Source: Euptelea pleiosperma (lineage: Eukaryota > Streptophyta > Magnoliopsida > Ranunculales > Eupteleaceae). Taken from it: a DNA stretch of 64,000 nucleotides. The notes beneath the pieces were generated by a model, which saw only the letters and a program-made list of their open reading frames with translations, was not told the DNA's origin and ran no database searches. The translations under genes were made by a program, and so were the position numbers. Within the stretch, counting starts at the first letter, position 1. The number at the start of each line of letters is the position of its first letter. The stretch is taken from positions 666,829 to 730,828 of the forward strand of contig CM068540.1 in the NCBI GenBank assembly GCA_035048495.1. The letters are read 5' to 3'. Shown piece after piece: positions 21,434-33,454 of the stretch.

Positions 21434-24400
21434 GTGACAGATGAAATGTGTGCCATTGAGAGTTTAATTTCGGACTCCACCGAAGATATCTTAAGACAGT
21501 GCATAGAGCACTTTGATACTGACTTCCAATGGGAGTCAGCCATTTTAGAGGATAATAATCTCCAAGAGTCAATTCCATTGATCTCTATTCCCTTTCCAAT
21601 TGTTGAGTATGAGCCTATGTTAACCATGGTCAGAGATCCTACTACTGTCCTCTCTGTCTTGGTTGAGGAAGAAACATCTAATTCCCCTGATCAGAAACTC
21701 GAGCTTAAGCCTCTACCCTCTGAGCTCTCGTATGCCTATCTTGTCCCTGAGAAGACATATCCTATCATCATTGCTTCTGATCTATCTGCGTCCCAAAAAG
21801 AGAAACTGATTATGCTACTGAAGAAGCACAAATCAGCCATAGGATGGACCATTGACGATATTCGTGGGATAGACCCCTCTATCTGTCAACATCACATCTA
21901 TCTCAAAGATGATTCTAAAATATCTAGAGAGCACCAGATGAGGTTAAATCCAGTCTCGAAAGAATTGGTATGGGACGAAATTCTAAAATTGTTAGATGCG
22001 GGTATTATTTACCCTATCTCGTATAGTAAATGGGTGATTCTGATCCATGTCGTACCTAAGAAATCGGGTTTCATTGTTGTTGAAAATGATCAAGGAGAAA
22101 TGGTAACCCAGCACTTAAAGAAAGGATGGAGAGTCTGTATTGACTACAGACGGCTCAATACCAACACCCGGAAAGACCATTTCCCTCTTCCATTCATTGA
22201 CCAGATGCTAGAACGTCTTGTAAGTCATTCCTACTATTGTTTCTTAGATGGTTGCTCGGGATATAATCAAATTCTCATTGCACCCGACGACCATGAGAAG
22301 ACCACGTTCACATGTCCCTTTGGTACTTTTGCCTACAGTCGCATGCCCTTTGGCTTTTGCAATGCACCTGCAACTTTTCAAAGGTGTATGATGAGTATAT
22401 TCTCGAACATGGTCGAACAGTTCTTAGAAGTTTTCATGGATGACTTTCCCATCTTTAGATCCTCTTTCGATGACTGTCTCCAACATCTGAGTCTTGTACT
22501 CGCAAGATGTCAGGAAAAGCGACTTGTCCTCAATTGGGAAAAATGTCACTTCATGGTGAAGAAGGGCATCGTGCTAGGACATGTCATCTCTGACAAGGGT
22601 CTTGAGGTCGATAAAGCAAAGATTGATATTATCTCAACCCTATCCATTCCTAAATCCGTGCGTGATATTCAGTCTTTTCTCGGACATGGAGGCTTCTACA
22701 GGAGATTCATTAAGGATTTCTCCCAGATAGCTCGTCCCCTACGCAGTCTTTCAGCAAGGATAACCATTTTGACTTCAATGCTGACTATGTGAAGGCATTC
22801 GAGCGTCTTAAATCTGAGCTTACTTCTGCACCCATCATCCGCCCTCCTGATTGGACTCTACCTTTTAAGGTGATGTGTGATGCATCAGACTATGCTTTGG
22901 GAGCAATTTTGGGGCAACGAGTCAACAAGACACCACACGTGATATACTATGTGAGCAAGACTTTAAACTTGGCTCAGTTAAACTATTCCACAACTGAAAA
23001 GGAGCTCTTGATCGTAGTTTTTGCTCTGGATAAATTTAGACCATACTTACTGGCCACAAAGGTCATAGTTTACACGGATCATGCGACTCTTAGATATCTA
23101 ATGTCCAAAAAGGAGACAAAGCCGAGATTGATAAGATGGATCCTACTATTATAGGAATTCGACCTGGAGATCAGAGACAAGAAAGAAACTGAGAATGTTG
23201 TGGCTGATCACTTTTCAAGGCTGACCTTAGAGTCTACTTTTAAATCTCAGCCCATTCTAGAAACTTTTTCTGACGAACAACTGTTCGCTATCTCTGTCAC
23301 TCCATGGTATGCTGACATTGTCAATTACCTCGTGACGGAAGAGATATCCTCTTATTGGTCAAAACATGACAAAAATCAATTCTTGACAAGAGTTAAGTAT
23401 TACTCTTAGGACGAGCCTTATTTAAAAAACTATCCTGACCAGATAATTCGTCTGTGTGTCCCTGAATCTAAGCAAATGGACATCATGTCCTCTTGTCATG
23501 ACCAACCATGTGGTGGTCATTTCAGTTCTAAGAAGACCACTGAGAAAATTCTACAATGCGGGATTCTACTGGCCATCTCTGTTTCGAGAAACACATATCT
23601 ACTGCAAGGCCTGCCCCAATTGTCAACACCTTAGCAGAATTTCGCAGAGAAATATGATGCCCTTGAACCCTATTCAAGTCAATGAGATATTCGATATGTG
23701 GGGTATTGATTTCATGGGGCCCTTTCCTACATCCAATGGATTCCAATTCATCCTCCTAGCTGTGGACTATGTCTCTAAGTGGATTGAGGCAATTCCAACC
23801 AAAACCAATGACCATCAGGTTGTGGTGAGATTTTTGAGGGAGTACATCTTCGCAAGATTTGGAGCCCCCAAAGCCATTATAAGTGATGGGGGTAGCCATT
23901 TCTGCAATAGAGTTTTTGAAAAGTTAATGTCGAGGTCATAAGGTTGCCCTTGCTTACCATCCGCAGACCAGCGGTCAGGTCGAGGTCTCCAATCAGCAAA
24001 TCAAGCAGATACTGGAGAAGACAGTCAATACAACTCGTAAAGACTGGTCTACCCGCCTTTCAGACACTTTATGGGCTTATCGTACAGCTTATAAAACTCC
24101 CTTGAATCTGTTTCCATACCAGTTGGTATATGGTAAACCTTGTCATCTCCCTGTTGAGATCAAGCATCGCGCCCTATGGGCAATCAAAAAACTCAATTTC
24201 GACTTAGATGCAGTAGGAAAGGAAAGGAATTTACAACTAAATGAATTAGATGAGTTGAGGAATGATTCATATGCCTTGTCAAAAAAATATAAAGATAAAA
24301 TAAAATGGATACATGACAAGAGCATCCTTAGAAAGGATTCTACCCGGGACAGAAGGTTTTACTTTACAATTCAAGACTTCACATCTTTCTTGGGAAATTG

Positions 24401-24589
24401 AAATCCCGATGGTCAGGTCCTTTTGTTGTTATTGAAGTCAAGCTCTATGGGACTATTATTGTTGAGAACCCGAAGGATAATTCAACCTTCCAGGTCAATG
24501 GACAACATCTCAAACAGTTTCAAGAATTAGACGTATCATCTATTCAGACCTTCGAGATCGATCTTATCGATCCGGTCTATGTAGACTGA
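21434..24589 (+). pseudogene. Athila/Tat pol: reverse transcriptase, RNase H, integrase, broken
   Basis: The first 452-codon frame (21434-22792) holds RT, with the catalytic Asp in CFLDG and the FMDD box (VFMDDF near 22433). A frameshift near 22750-22800 leads to RNase H ([16 protein letters not shown], catalytic [11 protein letters not shown]), which stops at TAG near 23152. A third frame carries the RNase H end (VVADHFSRL) and the linker. After another shift, integrase shows the zinc-binding HHCC region (CKACPNCQ), the DDE acids in WGIDFMG and ISDGGSHF, then a further frameshift before the [12 protein letters not shown] block with its catalytic Glu. The integrase C-terminus ends at 24589. 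At least four frame breaks mean no functional polyprotein. Confidence 0.9.
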
Positions 24590-26501
24590 TGTTTCTGTCA
24601 GTCTCTCTGAGCTCTAATTTAGTTGGGGGTGAATACCACCCCCGTTGTGTCTGGCTGAAGATGTTAAACTAAGCGCTTTTGGAAAGGCAATTCCGATATT
24701 CCTATAAGTCATTGAGTCACATCCATAATTCTTATATTTCATATATTATTATGGCTTACAGGTACAATTCCTCTGACAACCATCAGGTATCACCAGATGA
24801 TAAATCTCAGCCAAACTAATATAACCCTTCCTCATAACTTGCATCACATTCAGAGTTTTCATACATTTTTATCCCGATCGTGAGCACTGAGGACGGTGCT
24901 GTATATAAGTTGGGGTGGGAATTTATCAAAACTCATGTCTTCATAAAAAAAATTAAAAAATAAAATTAAAAAAATGAGAAAAATGAAAAAAAGATGTATT
25001 TTTGGGGTGATAACCTGTGTTTTAAAAAAAATTTGTAAGTACTTTCGAAATGTTTTTCAAATCCTTTACAATGATGAGTACAAACTTTTCATAAAATCTA
25101 TTTATTGAAAATGATGTCTATTTTGAAAAACCACTTATTAGCTTTTCATTTAGTTTGAAAGCAAACATTACTATAGTGGATTGAAAAATCTTGAAAAACT
25201 CAGATTCAGCAAAAATTTTCACATATCAACGTCGGAATTATCCGAAGTTTAGATTATCTTGAGATTTAAGAAGAACAATTGTGGAGACCTAACCCAGTGA
25301 GCTTTTGAACTTTTCATCATTTCTGAGGATTATAAAATTATTTTGAGTCACAAGATGACTCACAATTCTTCTAGTCCCAAAATATTTCCATTAAATGATC
25401 TCATTAACCTTTGCTTTGGTCATGGAACTCGGAACGACATCAAATTTGAATTATTACATAAAGAACATTCTCTATATCCATTCGAGACATCGAAGATGAA
25501 AGTACAAACCTTAGAAAATGATATAGACCATATTTCTAACAAATCAGACTTTTTAGCTTCCCTAACATCTATACCGTTAGCAACTATTTTTTAGCCTTTT
25601 GATGAAAACCTTTTCTTGTTAACCCATCAACCTAAAAAAATAGAATTCAGTAGATAACCTATTTCTGAGAGGGATCAAAATGAAAAGATAGAAACCAAGA
25701 AAAGAAAAAGAAAAACAAATGGTTCGAGCTGAGAAGAAACATGATAAAAAAAATGAAAGAAAAAAAATCTGAAAAAGAATGCTAAACAATATCCAAAAAA
25801 AATAAAAATTGAAAAAAGAAAAAAAGAAAAGTCAAGGAAATACTACACCTGGAAAAAGTTGCAAAGAATAGTGAGATACCCTCTCAGAATTTTTTAATTC
25901 AAGAATATTCTTCTTTTTTGAACCTATCATAAGCCTCAATACAACCTATACAAGTCCTATTTGATTCTAGATTAGTACCATCATCAATTGTAGAGAATGG
26001 AGAAAAGAGAAATTATAGAGTTTGATCTGACGTTCTTAAGTAATATGACATTCCAATCATGAGATCTTAAATTTTCTTATATCATCCATTCAAAAACTAT
26101 ATATGTGAGACGTTTGCTAGTTCCTATATTCATCTCCTCGCATATAATTTGAGAGAAAAGTATAAAACCATTTCTGAGTGGTATACAAGTGAGGGTTGAG
26201 GTCGAAGCATATAGTCTCTAAAGAGATCAAGATATCTTTACTGCCAGATAAGGATGATATTAAACACACACACACGCTGAGTCTGAGTAATCTTTTGTTT
26301 GAATGTCTATTTGTAGAAGTGTTGCATTTTGCTGATTAGCTTTAATTTGTGAATGATTTTTTGCATTCTTGAAATAATCTGACAAAATTGAGTTTTTCTG
26401 AGTAATACAAATAAGTTTTCTAACATGTTATGCCAAGCCCTTTTTAGCTCACTTATTTCACAATAATTGCCAAGGATTGACAATCTACTAGTTGGAGGTT
26501 G
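24590..26501 (+). other. Long non-coding 3' region of the Athila-type element
   Basis: Between the integrase stop and the 3' LTR lie about 1.9 kb of A-rich sequence, beginning TTTAGTTGGGGGTGAATACC. Only short frames occur (the longest is 83 codons at 25343-25594), with no transmembrane or envelope-like pattern. It ends in the putative polypurine tract GTTGGAGGTTG at 26491-26501. Athila elements often carry an env-like ORF here; I see none that is intact. Confidence 0.6.
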
Positions 26502-29414
26502 TGATATTCGCTCAAAAGTGCTTATTTTAACCTATTATCCCTATAGCGATGTCTCATTCTCCTACGTAAAACTTGTCTTTTCGTCGACTTTTTCATGTAA
26601 GAGTTTCTTTCATTGCGTAGAACGCATTCTTTAAACAAAAATCGACTATTTGCATGAAATATACGCATTTTGGATAGTCCAATATTAAGCCGTTTTAGTT
26701 GAATCTCATTACGCACTTTTTCACTTACAGGAGACCCTATCGGGCAATTCTCAAGGACTGGCAGGCCCACGATCAACTACAGAAGACTTTTATCAAAGCT
26801 TAAAGAGTCAGCAGGCTAAGATAAGAAGATAGAAGCCAAGTACGGGCAAAACTAGAGGATCGTAGAGCTGGACCAAGGAACAAGAGAGAAAAAAAAAAGT
26901 TGAAGACAAAGAGAATGACTAAGGTGTTAAAAGCCACACCAATTGACATCAAAAGCTAGTTTGACTAATTGGTGGAGTGGATGAAAGAGAATAAAGAAGA
27001 CCAGGATTTAAGACCCTCAAATTATATTATTTTTGTATTTTCTCTCACTTCTCTCCTATTTCTCTCTTTATCTATCTTGGCACACCATGACCCATGACCC
27101 ATACCCATGACCCATGCCCATGCCACCTCATTAAGCCCAAACCCATGGATAATTGGTCTACCATGACCGATTATCCTTCATCTAACCTTCATCTTTTATG
27201 GGGATTCATTTTCTCTCTCTTCCACATCACATAAGTGGATCCCACGGTCCTTATTCATTCTTTTTTCTCTCTCACCATCCCACGGTTGGAGAAAATGTGA
27301 GGAAAATTCTTGTTGAAGGAATGAATCATTCCTTGATTCTCTCCCCTCGGTTTCTAAAACCGTATGGCTAGCTTCCCACAATTCCATAAAAAGAGATCCA
27401 CGATCTCTTCATGGGCGATTCCCTCCCCCTTAAAATTCTTCTTATTCCTTCTTATCTCCTTACCCTCTAAAGCACAACCGGCAACTCCCATTGGAGCACC
27501 ACACCGCCAACTCATGGCATACTCTCCTTCTCTCAAATCCTCTCTCTCTTGCGAAGAAGAACCACCTGCAAGCCATCTCCATGCTACTGCCAACAGCTAG
27601 CAGCACCACCGTTCCTCCCTAAACTTGCACTCCACACAGGCCGAAAGCATCTCACCCATCTTTCTTCTTCTTCTTCCATGCTCATCCACCATCCAACAGT
27701 TGTTGTAGCTTGCAACTCATGGCCGAACCTTCCTTTGCCTACAACAAAACCACAACCATCACTGGTTCTGAACTCCATTACCCTCTTCTTCCATCATGGT
27801 GACTCTCTTCACCACCAGCGAAGACTGCACAACTGACCTCCTCTTTACCTTCCTAACGGTCCACCTTGCTGCCTCCTCCTCTTCACGGGACCTGCAATGC
27901 ACCTGATCATCACCAGACCATACAACCATCTCCTCCTTTTTCTTCTCTCACTAGAGTTGCAGCCTGCAACTACGGCCAGCCATCTTCCACATCCATATCT
28001 CCACTACAGCTACACATCATCGCCTCTCTGTTCGTGCACCTTTTACTTTGCTGTGACCCCTTAGAACCACCTCCTATGACTCGAGTTCCAAAACCTGCAA
28101 CGGTGAACAGCAGCTCCGGTCACATCCATGAACGCCAGCTAGGAAGGTCTTCTCTTCTTTCTGCACCCCTTCTTCTCCAGCAACAATTCATAACCCCCTC
28201 TTCAAGTTGCACCTGCAACTCCACGGGCCAGATCTCCATAGAGAATCAGATCTCCACCCTCTTGCTGGTACAACTCCTCTCCACGTACAGACTGCCACCA
28301 CCTGCAAGTGCATACCATGCTATTCGATGGCTGACTTCGTAGGTTTGCCCGACGTCAATCACCGCTGCACCTCTCCACCGTGTTGTGTTCTCAACGGGCT
28401 GCACACCACTCCACCGTGCAGCATCTTGTTGTTGTCCTTCACCATCCCTCCTTCCTGATCTGCAACACAGAGTTGCAGATTTGAAGCTCCACGTTGCTCC
28501 TCCTTATCCGACCAACACAGCCCTTCTCTCTTCAGAAAGTTGCAGACCAGCAACTAATTTGCTACTGCAAGCCATTCTAACGGTTTGATGACCGTGGAAA
28601 CTCTTAGTCTCTTCCAGCAAGCACTCCACCACTTGTGCACATCCCCAATCATATCCGATCCTTGCTGCCTGACAACTCCAGTAACAATACCCTTGGACTG
28701 CACTTCTTCTTATACAAATGTTCAGGAAGCAACCTGTGCACCCTCCTTGCCTTCACGGCCTTCTTCACCTCCTTGGTGAAGCATCATTCTCCACCACGAG
28801 GTGCTGCACGGACAGCAACCTACAATTCTCACCATTAGACCAGCGTGACAGGTTGGTCCATCCATCCCTATGCAACCTACAAATTCTTTACTTGCATTTC
28901 ATGGCCATTCATTTGGCAATGACCGGCCCTTCATAGGTAAGTTCAAAGGTTAAATCTCTCTTTCTCTCTCTTCACTTCTCTCTCTCTCTCTAAACTTTCT
29001 CTACTTCTCTTGTCTCTCTCTAGGATTTCTTTCTAGATCTCTCTAAATTTCTATTTCTCTTTAAAAACCCCTTTATCTCTCTATCTCTATTTTCTCTCGA
29101 TAGATTTTCTTGTTTCTCTCTCTATCCTTCATTCTCTTACTTGCTTTATAGATAGTTTGAATTTCTCCATTTTTAGTTTAATTGCATATTTCAATTTTAT
29201 AGTAAGTCCACTCTTTATTTTAATGAAAATTTAGTTCAAATATTAATTCTTGCTTTATTTTATTGTTACTCACTAGCAATCAATCTCAGAAATCATGTTT
29301 GAAAAATCGACCTTAATCACCACTCCCCCCCTTCCATCATTTTTTAAGAGATATTCGTTAATTTGTTCATTATTTTTCATAACCCCGAGTGCGGACAATA
29401 TCCGACACGAGCCA
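26502..29414 (+). repeat. 3' LTR of the Athila-type element
   Basis: It starts TGATATTCGCTCAAAAGTGC. The part 26502-28133 pairs with the 5' LTR; the rest (28134-29414) is unpaired because the 5' copy is deleted. The middle (27.5-28.9 kb) is strongly pyrimidine-rich on the plus strand, with recurring CCTGCAAC and CTCCACCAC motifs, so long stop-free frames appear by composition. CT-rich sequence follows from 28950 to 29130. The right boundary (GACA near 29414) is an estimate. Confidence 0.65.
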
Positions 29415-29540
29415 CTGTACAAGTCTATATTTTTGCAGATTAAGTGAACCAAATCGGAGAAATCTTACAAATATAGTTGAAATATAGGGTTTCCGATCCA
29501 ACGACACGAAAAAAAATCTTACTTTCACCAGCCCTAACAG

Positions 29541-30168
29541 CAAAACTCATTAAGAGTTTGTGACATGGATCATGTAGCATACACAGTTTGAAAGATGGGG
29601 TAACTTCTATTTTATGTAATTCGTTAGACATGGCTTATGGCTTATATCTTTTATTCATCAAACAGGAAAGGGAAGCAACTCCCGTTAGATTTCTCTTGGT
29701 GCAACGATACTCATTTTTTTGTTTGGATCCCAATACCAACCATAGAATAGCGGAAGATCGTGAGCAACGATAGTGAAGGGACAGTGTTACATATAGGCTT
29801 TGGTGTGGCCCTTGGAGGGTGAAGGGATGGTGGATGCAACTATACTATGTTTCTAATGAGATCTCTTATGAGGATCCATGCACAAGGAAATTTATTTATA
29901 ACATAGTACAGTTGCATCCACCATCCTTTCATCCTCCAAGGGCCACACCAAAGCCTATATCTAACAACGTTCCTTCTCTATTTGGATCCAACACAAAAAC
30001 CAGAGTATCGTTGCACCAAGAGAAATATAATTGGAGTCGCTTCCATGTTCCTATTTGATGAATTGAAGATATAAGCCATGTCTAACGAATTACAGAAAAC
30101 AGAAGTTACCCTGTCCTTCAAACTGTGTTTGCTACATGAGCAATGTCACAAATTCTTAATGAGTTTTG
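29541..30168. repeat. Large near-palindrome (arms about 310 and 270 bp, loop about 46 bp)
   Basis: The left arm (29541-29852) and right arm (29899-30168) are reverse complements with scattered mismatches and small indels. Shared landmarks include AAAACTCATTAAGA.TTTGTGACAT, GTAATTCGTTAGACATGGCTTA, GGTGCAACGATACTC and GGCCACACCAAAGCCTATAT. A transcript through it would fold into one long hairpin. The right arm is extended by a short direct repeat of TAATGAGTTTTGGTGTGTAG (30157 and 30184). No protein domain is recognised in either arm. Confidence 0.85.
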
Positions 30169-30415
30169 GTGTGTAGCTCCACTAATGAGTTTTGGTGTGT
30201 AGGTCCACAAATTCTTAAAGAGTTTGGGCATACTTCTGTAATATCATGCATGAGAGACGAAATTTCTCGAGGAACTGGTGAGGTGGTAGTCGATAGTAGC
30301 AATGTGCAAAGATATTGCGAGCCCAGTTCAATCCACAAAAAAATCCATCCATTAGTCCATTTTGGGTGTTCTAAGTCGATTTCTTTTTTATGGTTTATCC
30401 AAAAAAACATTTTAT

Positions 30416-31022
30416 TAATATTCATCACAAATGTTCTAATCAAGTTGCCACAATTTGTTGACCGATCGCCATGTCATCTATATCATGGATTATGTGCCTG
30501 AGACATCACCTGTTGGTAGATTTCCACGAATGTGCTTCCCATGTCGGATACCTGGTATGAGATGTCGAATGGCTGAATGCAACTGTGATGGTAACTCAGA
30601 TGGATAGTAAGAGCCTAAGTCCATGTTAGCATAATTGGCAATGCGGGTGGTGGGCCCCGCATTACCCTATTCTAATAATAATAGGGTTAGAATAAAGAGG
30701 GGGAGTAAACTGTTTAGGGTTGGTATATAATAGACAATCAAAAGTTTTTCTCACATTGGTACTTCCTTAATTATATTAATATTCATCAGAAATGTTCTAA
30801 TCAAGTTGCCACAATTTTATGACCGATCACCATGTCATCTATGTCATGGATTATGTGCCTGAGACATCACCCCTTGGTAGATTTCCACGAATGTGCTTCC
30901 CACATCAGATACCTGGTATGTGATATTCGAATGGATGAATCCAACTATGATGGTAACTCAGAAGGATGGTAAGAGCGCCTAAGTGCATGTTAACATTAAA
31001 GGCAATGTGGGTGGTGGGCCCT
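30416..31022. repeat. 360-bp tandem duplication, second copy interrupted by a solo LTR
   Basis: The unit starts TTAATATTCATCA.AAATGTTC at about 30416 and again at about 30776. It includes GATTATGTGCCTGAGACATCACC, GTAGATTTCCACGAATGTGCTTCCCA and GGTGGGCCC. It ends in the palindrome-like CCCTATTCTAATAATAATAGGG plus GAGTAAAC.GTTTAGGG. In copy 2 the last part is displaced to 33022-33105 by the inserted LTR. The palindromic tail occurs once more at about 35068-35169 beside the chromovirus. Confidence 0.85.
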
Positions 31023-33021
31023 TGATAACTCGTCATTTTATGCATTTTTTTCCCATTTACCCCAAGGTGTTATCAAGAGTTTCCTACGTAAATCTCTATT
31101 TTTTACACAAAGTAGAGAATTATATATCCATTTTCGCGACTTTTCTCACATCTAGGGAATTTCATGAGCATAAGGGCATTTTGGGACTTTAATGATAATG
31201 GGCTTACATTAATTTCATTGTTGTTTGTGTAGGTGAGCCAACCCAATTTCTAAAGGAGGGTGATAAAGTGCAAATTCATGGACTCAATATAACCCGATGC
31301 TACAGCCCAATACCAAAGCTCACTCTCAAAGCCTGTCAAGCCCAAGTCCAATCAAAAGAATTCAAATCCAAAAAAGGCTAGCAGGCCATACTGCAAAGAT
31401 GTGGGCTGAATTGGTGGGCCAAGTTTATGATCCAATGTAAAGGACCGTGTCAACAGAAGGGATAAATGCGTAGTATGCAATAATCATTTTAGTAAGCATG
31501 CGGGATATTACCAAAAGAATATGGCCGGTGTATTTTTTCTCTTTCCAAGTAAAAGATTTTAATACTAAAAAAAAAGAGTTTTGATATTTTAAAAAGAAAA
31601 GATCTCTTTTCCCAAAACAAGGATGGTCGGTTGGCATATTTAAAAACTTTTTGATGTTGAAATGAAGTAAGAAAATATTATTTTAATGAAAAAATAAGTT
31701 TAAGACATTTTTTTTAATATAAAAAAAAGTGACTCAAGTTTCATTTGCTAAAAGACAAAATGGTTTTCTTTGAAAAGTCAAGAGTTGAAAATTGCTAAAA
31801 GATGAGGATATGTCACATGCTTTCCAAATAGGTAAAGTTGGATTTTGAAATTTAAAAAGAAGTTTTGAAAAGTTTTTGGTGGTTTTTAGAAAAGAAAGAA
31901 AGAAGTCAACATGCTTTACAAAAAAAGAAGATTCTTTAGTCAAAGAAAATAACAAAATGTGTTGGCTTATTTTTATTTTAAAAATAATGGTGGTTTTGAA
32001 AACTAGAAGATGGTTTTGCTAAAAAGGGGACAGACGTCTCCACACCCTATATAAGTTCTTGGGCGGCATTGATTTCTTCATCTTGGACTGAGATTAGAGC
32101 TCGCACTTTTGCAATCTATACTTCGGCTCACATCTCTCTCTTGGCACAACAACATCTCTCGGGTAGCACATTTTCTTTGTCACTTTGGCCAATAGTCTTC
32201 GTCAACATAACTCCCTTTTACGGCTCTCGGATCACTCCTCACAACATCACATCTTGGGTGTGTTTGGAGTCCGACATAGGGCGTGCAGATTCTCTACATA
32301 TTTTGTTCTCTTCTTGTATTTTTTTTTTGTTTTCTTTGGTTGTTTAGTTAATCCATTGTTCATGGACATGGCCGGCTAAGCACCTAGCTAAGGCTAGGGG
32401 CAAAGCTTAGTGCTTCTTTTATAGATTTTCTTTTGATCATCATATGTGTGTTATTGATCGAAGAATGTTAAGTTAGCGGAGACTAATTAATTGTTGAAAA
32501 GACAAGTTTAAAAGTCGACATGATCTCTTGATTCACCATGATTAATCGATATGGTGAATGCTTGAGATCCCATGTTGCTCATTAATTGGTATTAAATTGT
32601 TTAATTCTCCGTTACTTAATTATCTTGCTTTGGATTTGTTTATTGTATTCATCGTTATATTTTTCGATCAAAACAAAATATTATTTGTTATTTGATTAAG
32701 AAAAAGATTGATCAAAAGAGAGATATAAGAGAAGAGCTAGGTGGATCCCTGAAACCTTAGCCTTCTCTCTGATATTTGATCATTACTCTCTACATTGCTC
32801 CACTTCCTAGTGGAAAAATCATTGATTCATTGCATTTAGTTAGGTCTCCCTCTCTTTCTATTCTTTTTCTTTAGTGGTTTCGTGTCCGTAGTTCTTGCGC
32901 ACAAGTCAATCCATGTGGATTCAATCTTGTAAAAGTACTACGACAAAACTTGTACATTTACAAGTAAAACTACCTTAGACGGTTAGTTTAAATTTTTTGG
33001 ATCAAAAGTCCGAGCATAACA
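31023..33021 (+). mobile_element. Solo LTR (about 2.0 kb) with TG..CA ends
   Basis: The insert begins TGATAACTCGTCATT and ends GAGCATAACA. It splits the second copy of a tandem repeat, whose first copy shows the empty site. The flanks are GCCCT on the left and ACCCT on the right, a 5-bp target duplication with one mismatch. A TATA box CACCCTATATAAG near 32043 and the single-LTR size fit a solo LTR. There is no PBS, PPT or coding domain. The U5-like end (GTCCGTAGTTCTTGCGCACAAG...) has a Tat/Athila feel, but the family is not assigned. Confidence 0.75.
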
Positions 33022-33106
33022 ACCCTGCATCACCCTATTCTAATAATAATAGGGTGGGAGTAAAGAGGGGAGTAAACAGTTTACGGTAGGTATAATAGTA
33101 TTTTGA

Positions 33107-33265
33107 ACCATGTTACCAGTTTGATAGCCCGCGAGGGACTCAATAAATTCTCATTAATTAAATTACACGTCTTTATGTATAAGCATTGTAAGCAAGTGTC
33201 ACAAAAAGTAGGCGATACTACCCAATCTAGGTAGAGATTAGTGAGTCGTACCAGAAACACACACA
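33107..33265. repeat. Inverted copy of part of 16795-16950
   Basis: Read on the minus strand, this segment gives CTACTTTTTGTGACACTTGCTTACAATGC, TTATACATAAAGAC, TTTAATTAATGAGA and CAAACTGGTAACATGGTTCAAAA, all in the order found at 16795-16950 on the plus strand. It sits just left of the directly oriented 33455-34263 copy, so relative to the 15.6-17.0 kb locus one part is inverted. Confidence 0.8.
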
Positions 33266-33454
33266 AAATTTTGTACTAATGTTGCAGTTTGTAACTATAT
33301 TTAACTGGCCTCATGGCAATGGAAAAAAACAAAAGTGAAAAGGAAGCTTAATTAGTGAGCAAGTTACAATAAAGATAGGGTTATCTAACGCATTTGCTTA
33401 CCAAAAAAATTAAAAAAATGAAAATGGCTTCTAGTATTTGGTTTGTGTACGTTT

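Larger units (their letters stand above)
19615..29414 (+). mobile_element. Athila/Tat-type Ty3/gypsy retrotransposon, internally deleted
   Basis: The element starts TGATATTTGCTCAAAAGTGC at 19615 and the same start recurs at 26502 after a purine-rich GTTGGAGGTTG, so both LTRs are present in direct orientation. The order is 5' LTR (cut short), pol (RT, RNase H, integrase), a long non-coding 3' region and a 3' LTR. Gag and most of protease are missing: the 5' LTR stops matching at about 21293 and pol-side sequence begins at once. RT matches the Athila/Tat group (TRKDHFPLPFIDQMLERL, NAPATFQRCMMSIF). The right end is put at GACA near 29414 only tentatively, and no matching 5-bp target duplication was found. 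Confidence 0.8.

Noticed and set aside
25343..25594. Possible env-like ORF of the Athila element
   Set aside because: Only 83 codons, no signal peptide or membrane segments, stops on both sides.
27364..28936. Series of 60-158 codon plus-strand frames that might be a gene
   Set aside because: They lie inside the Athila 3' LTR, occur in all three phases and follow from C/T-rich composition; part is repeated in the 5' LTR with indels that do not keep frame.
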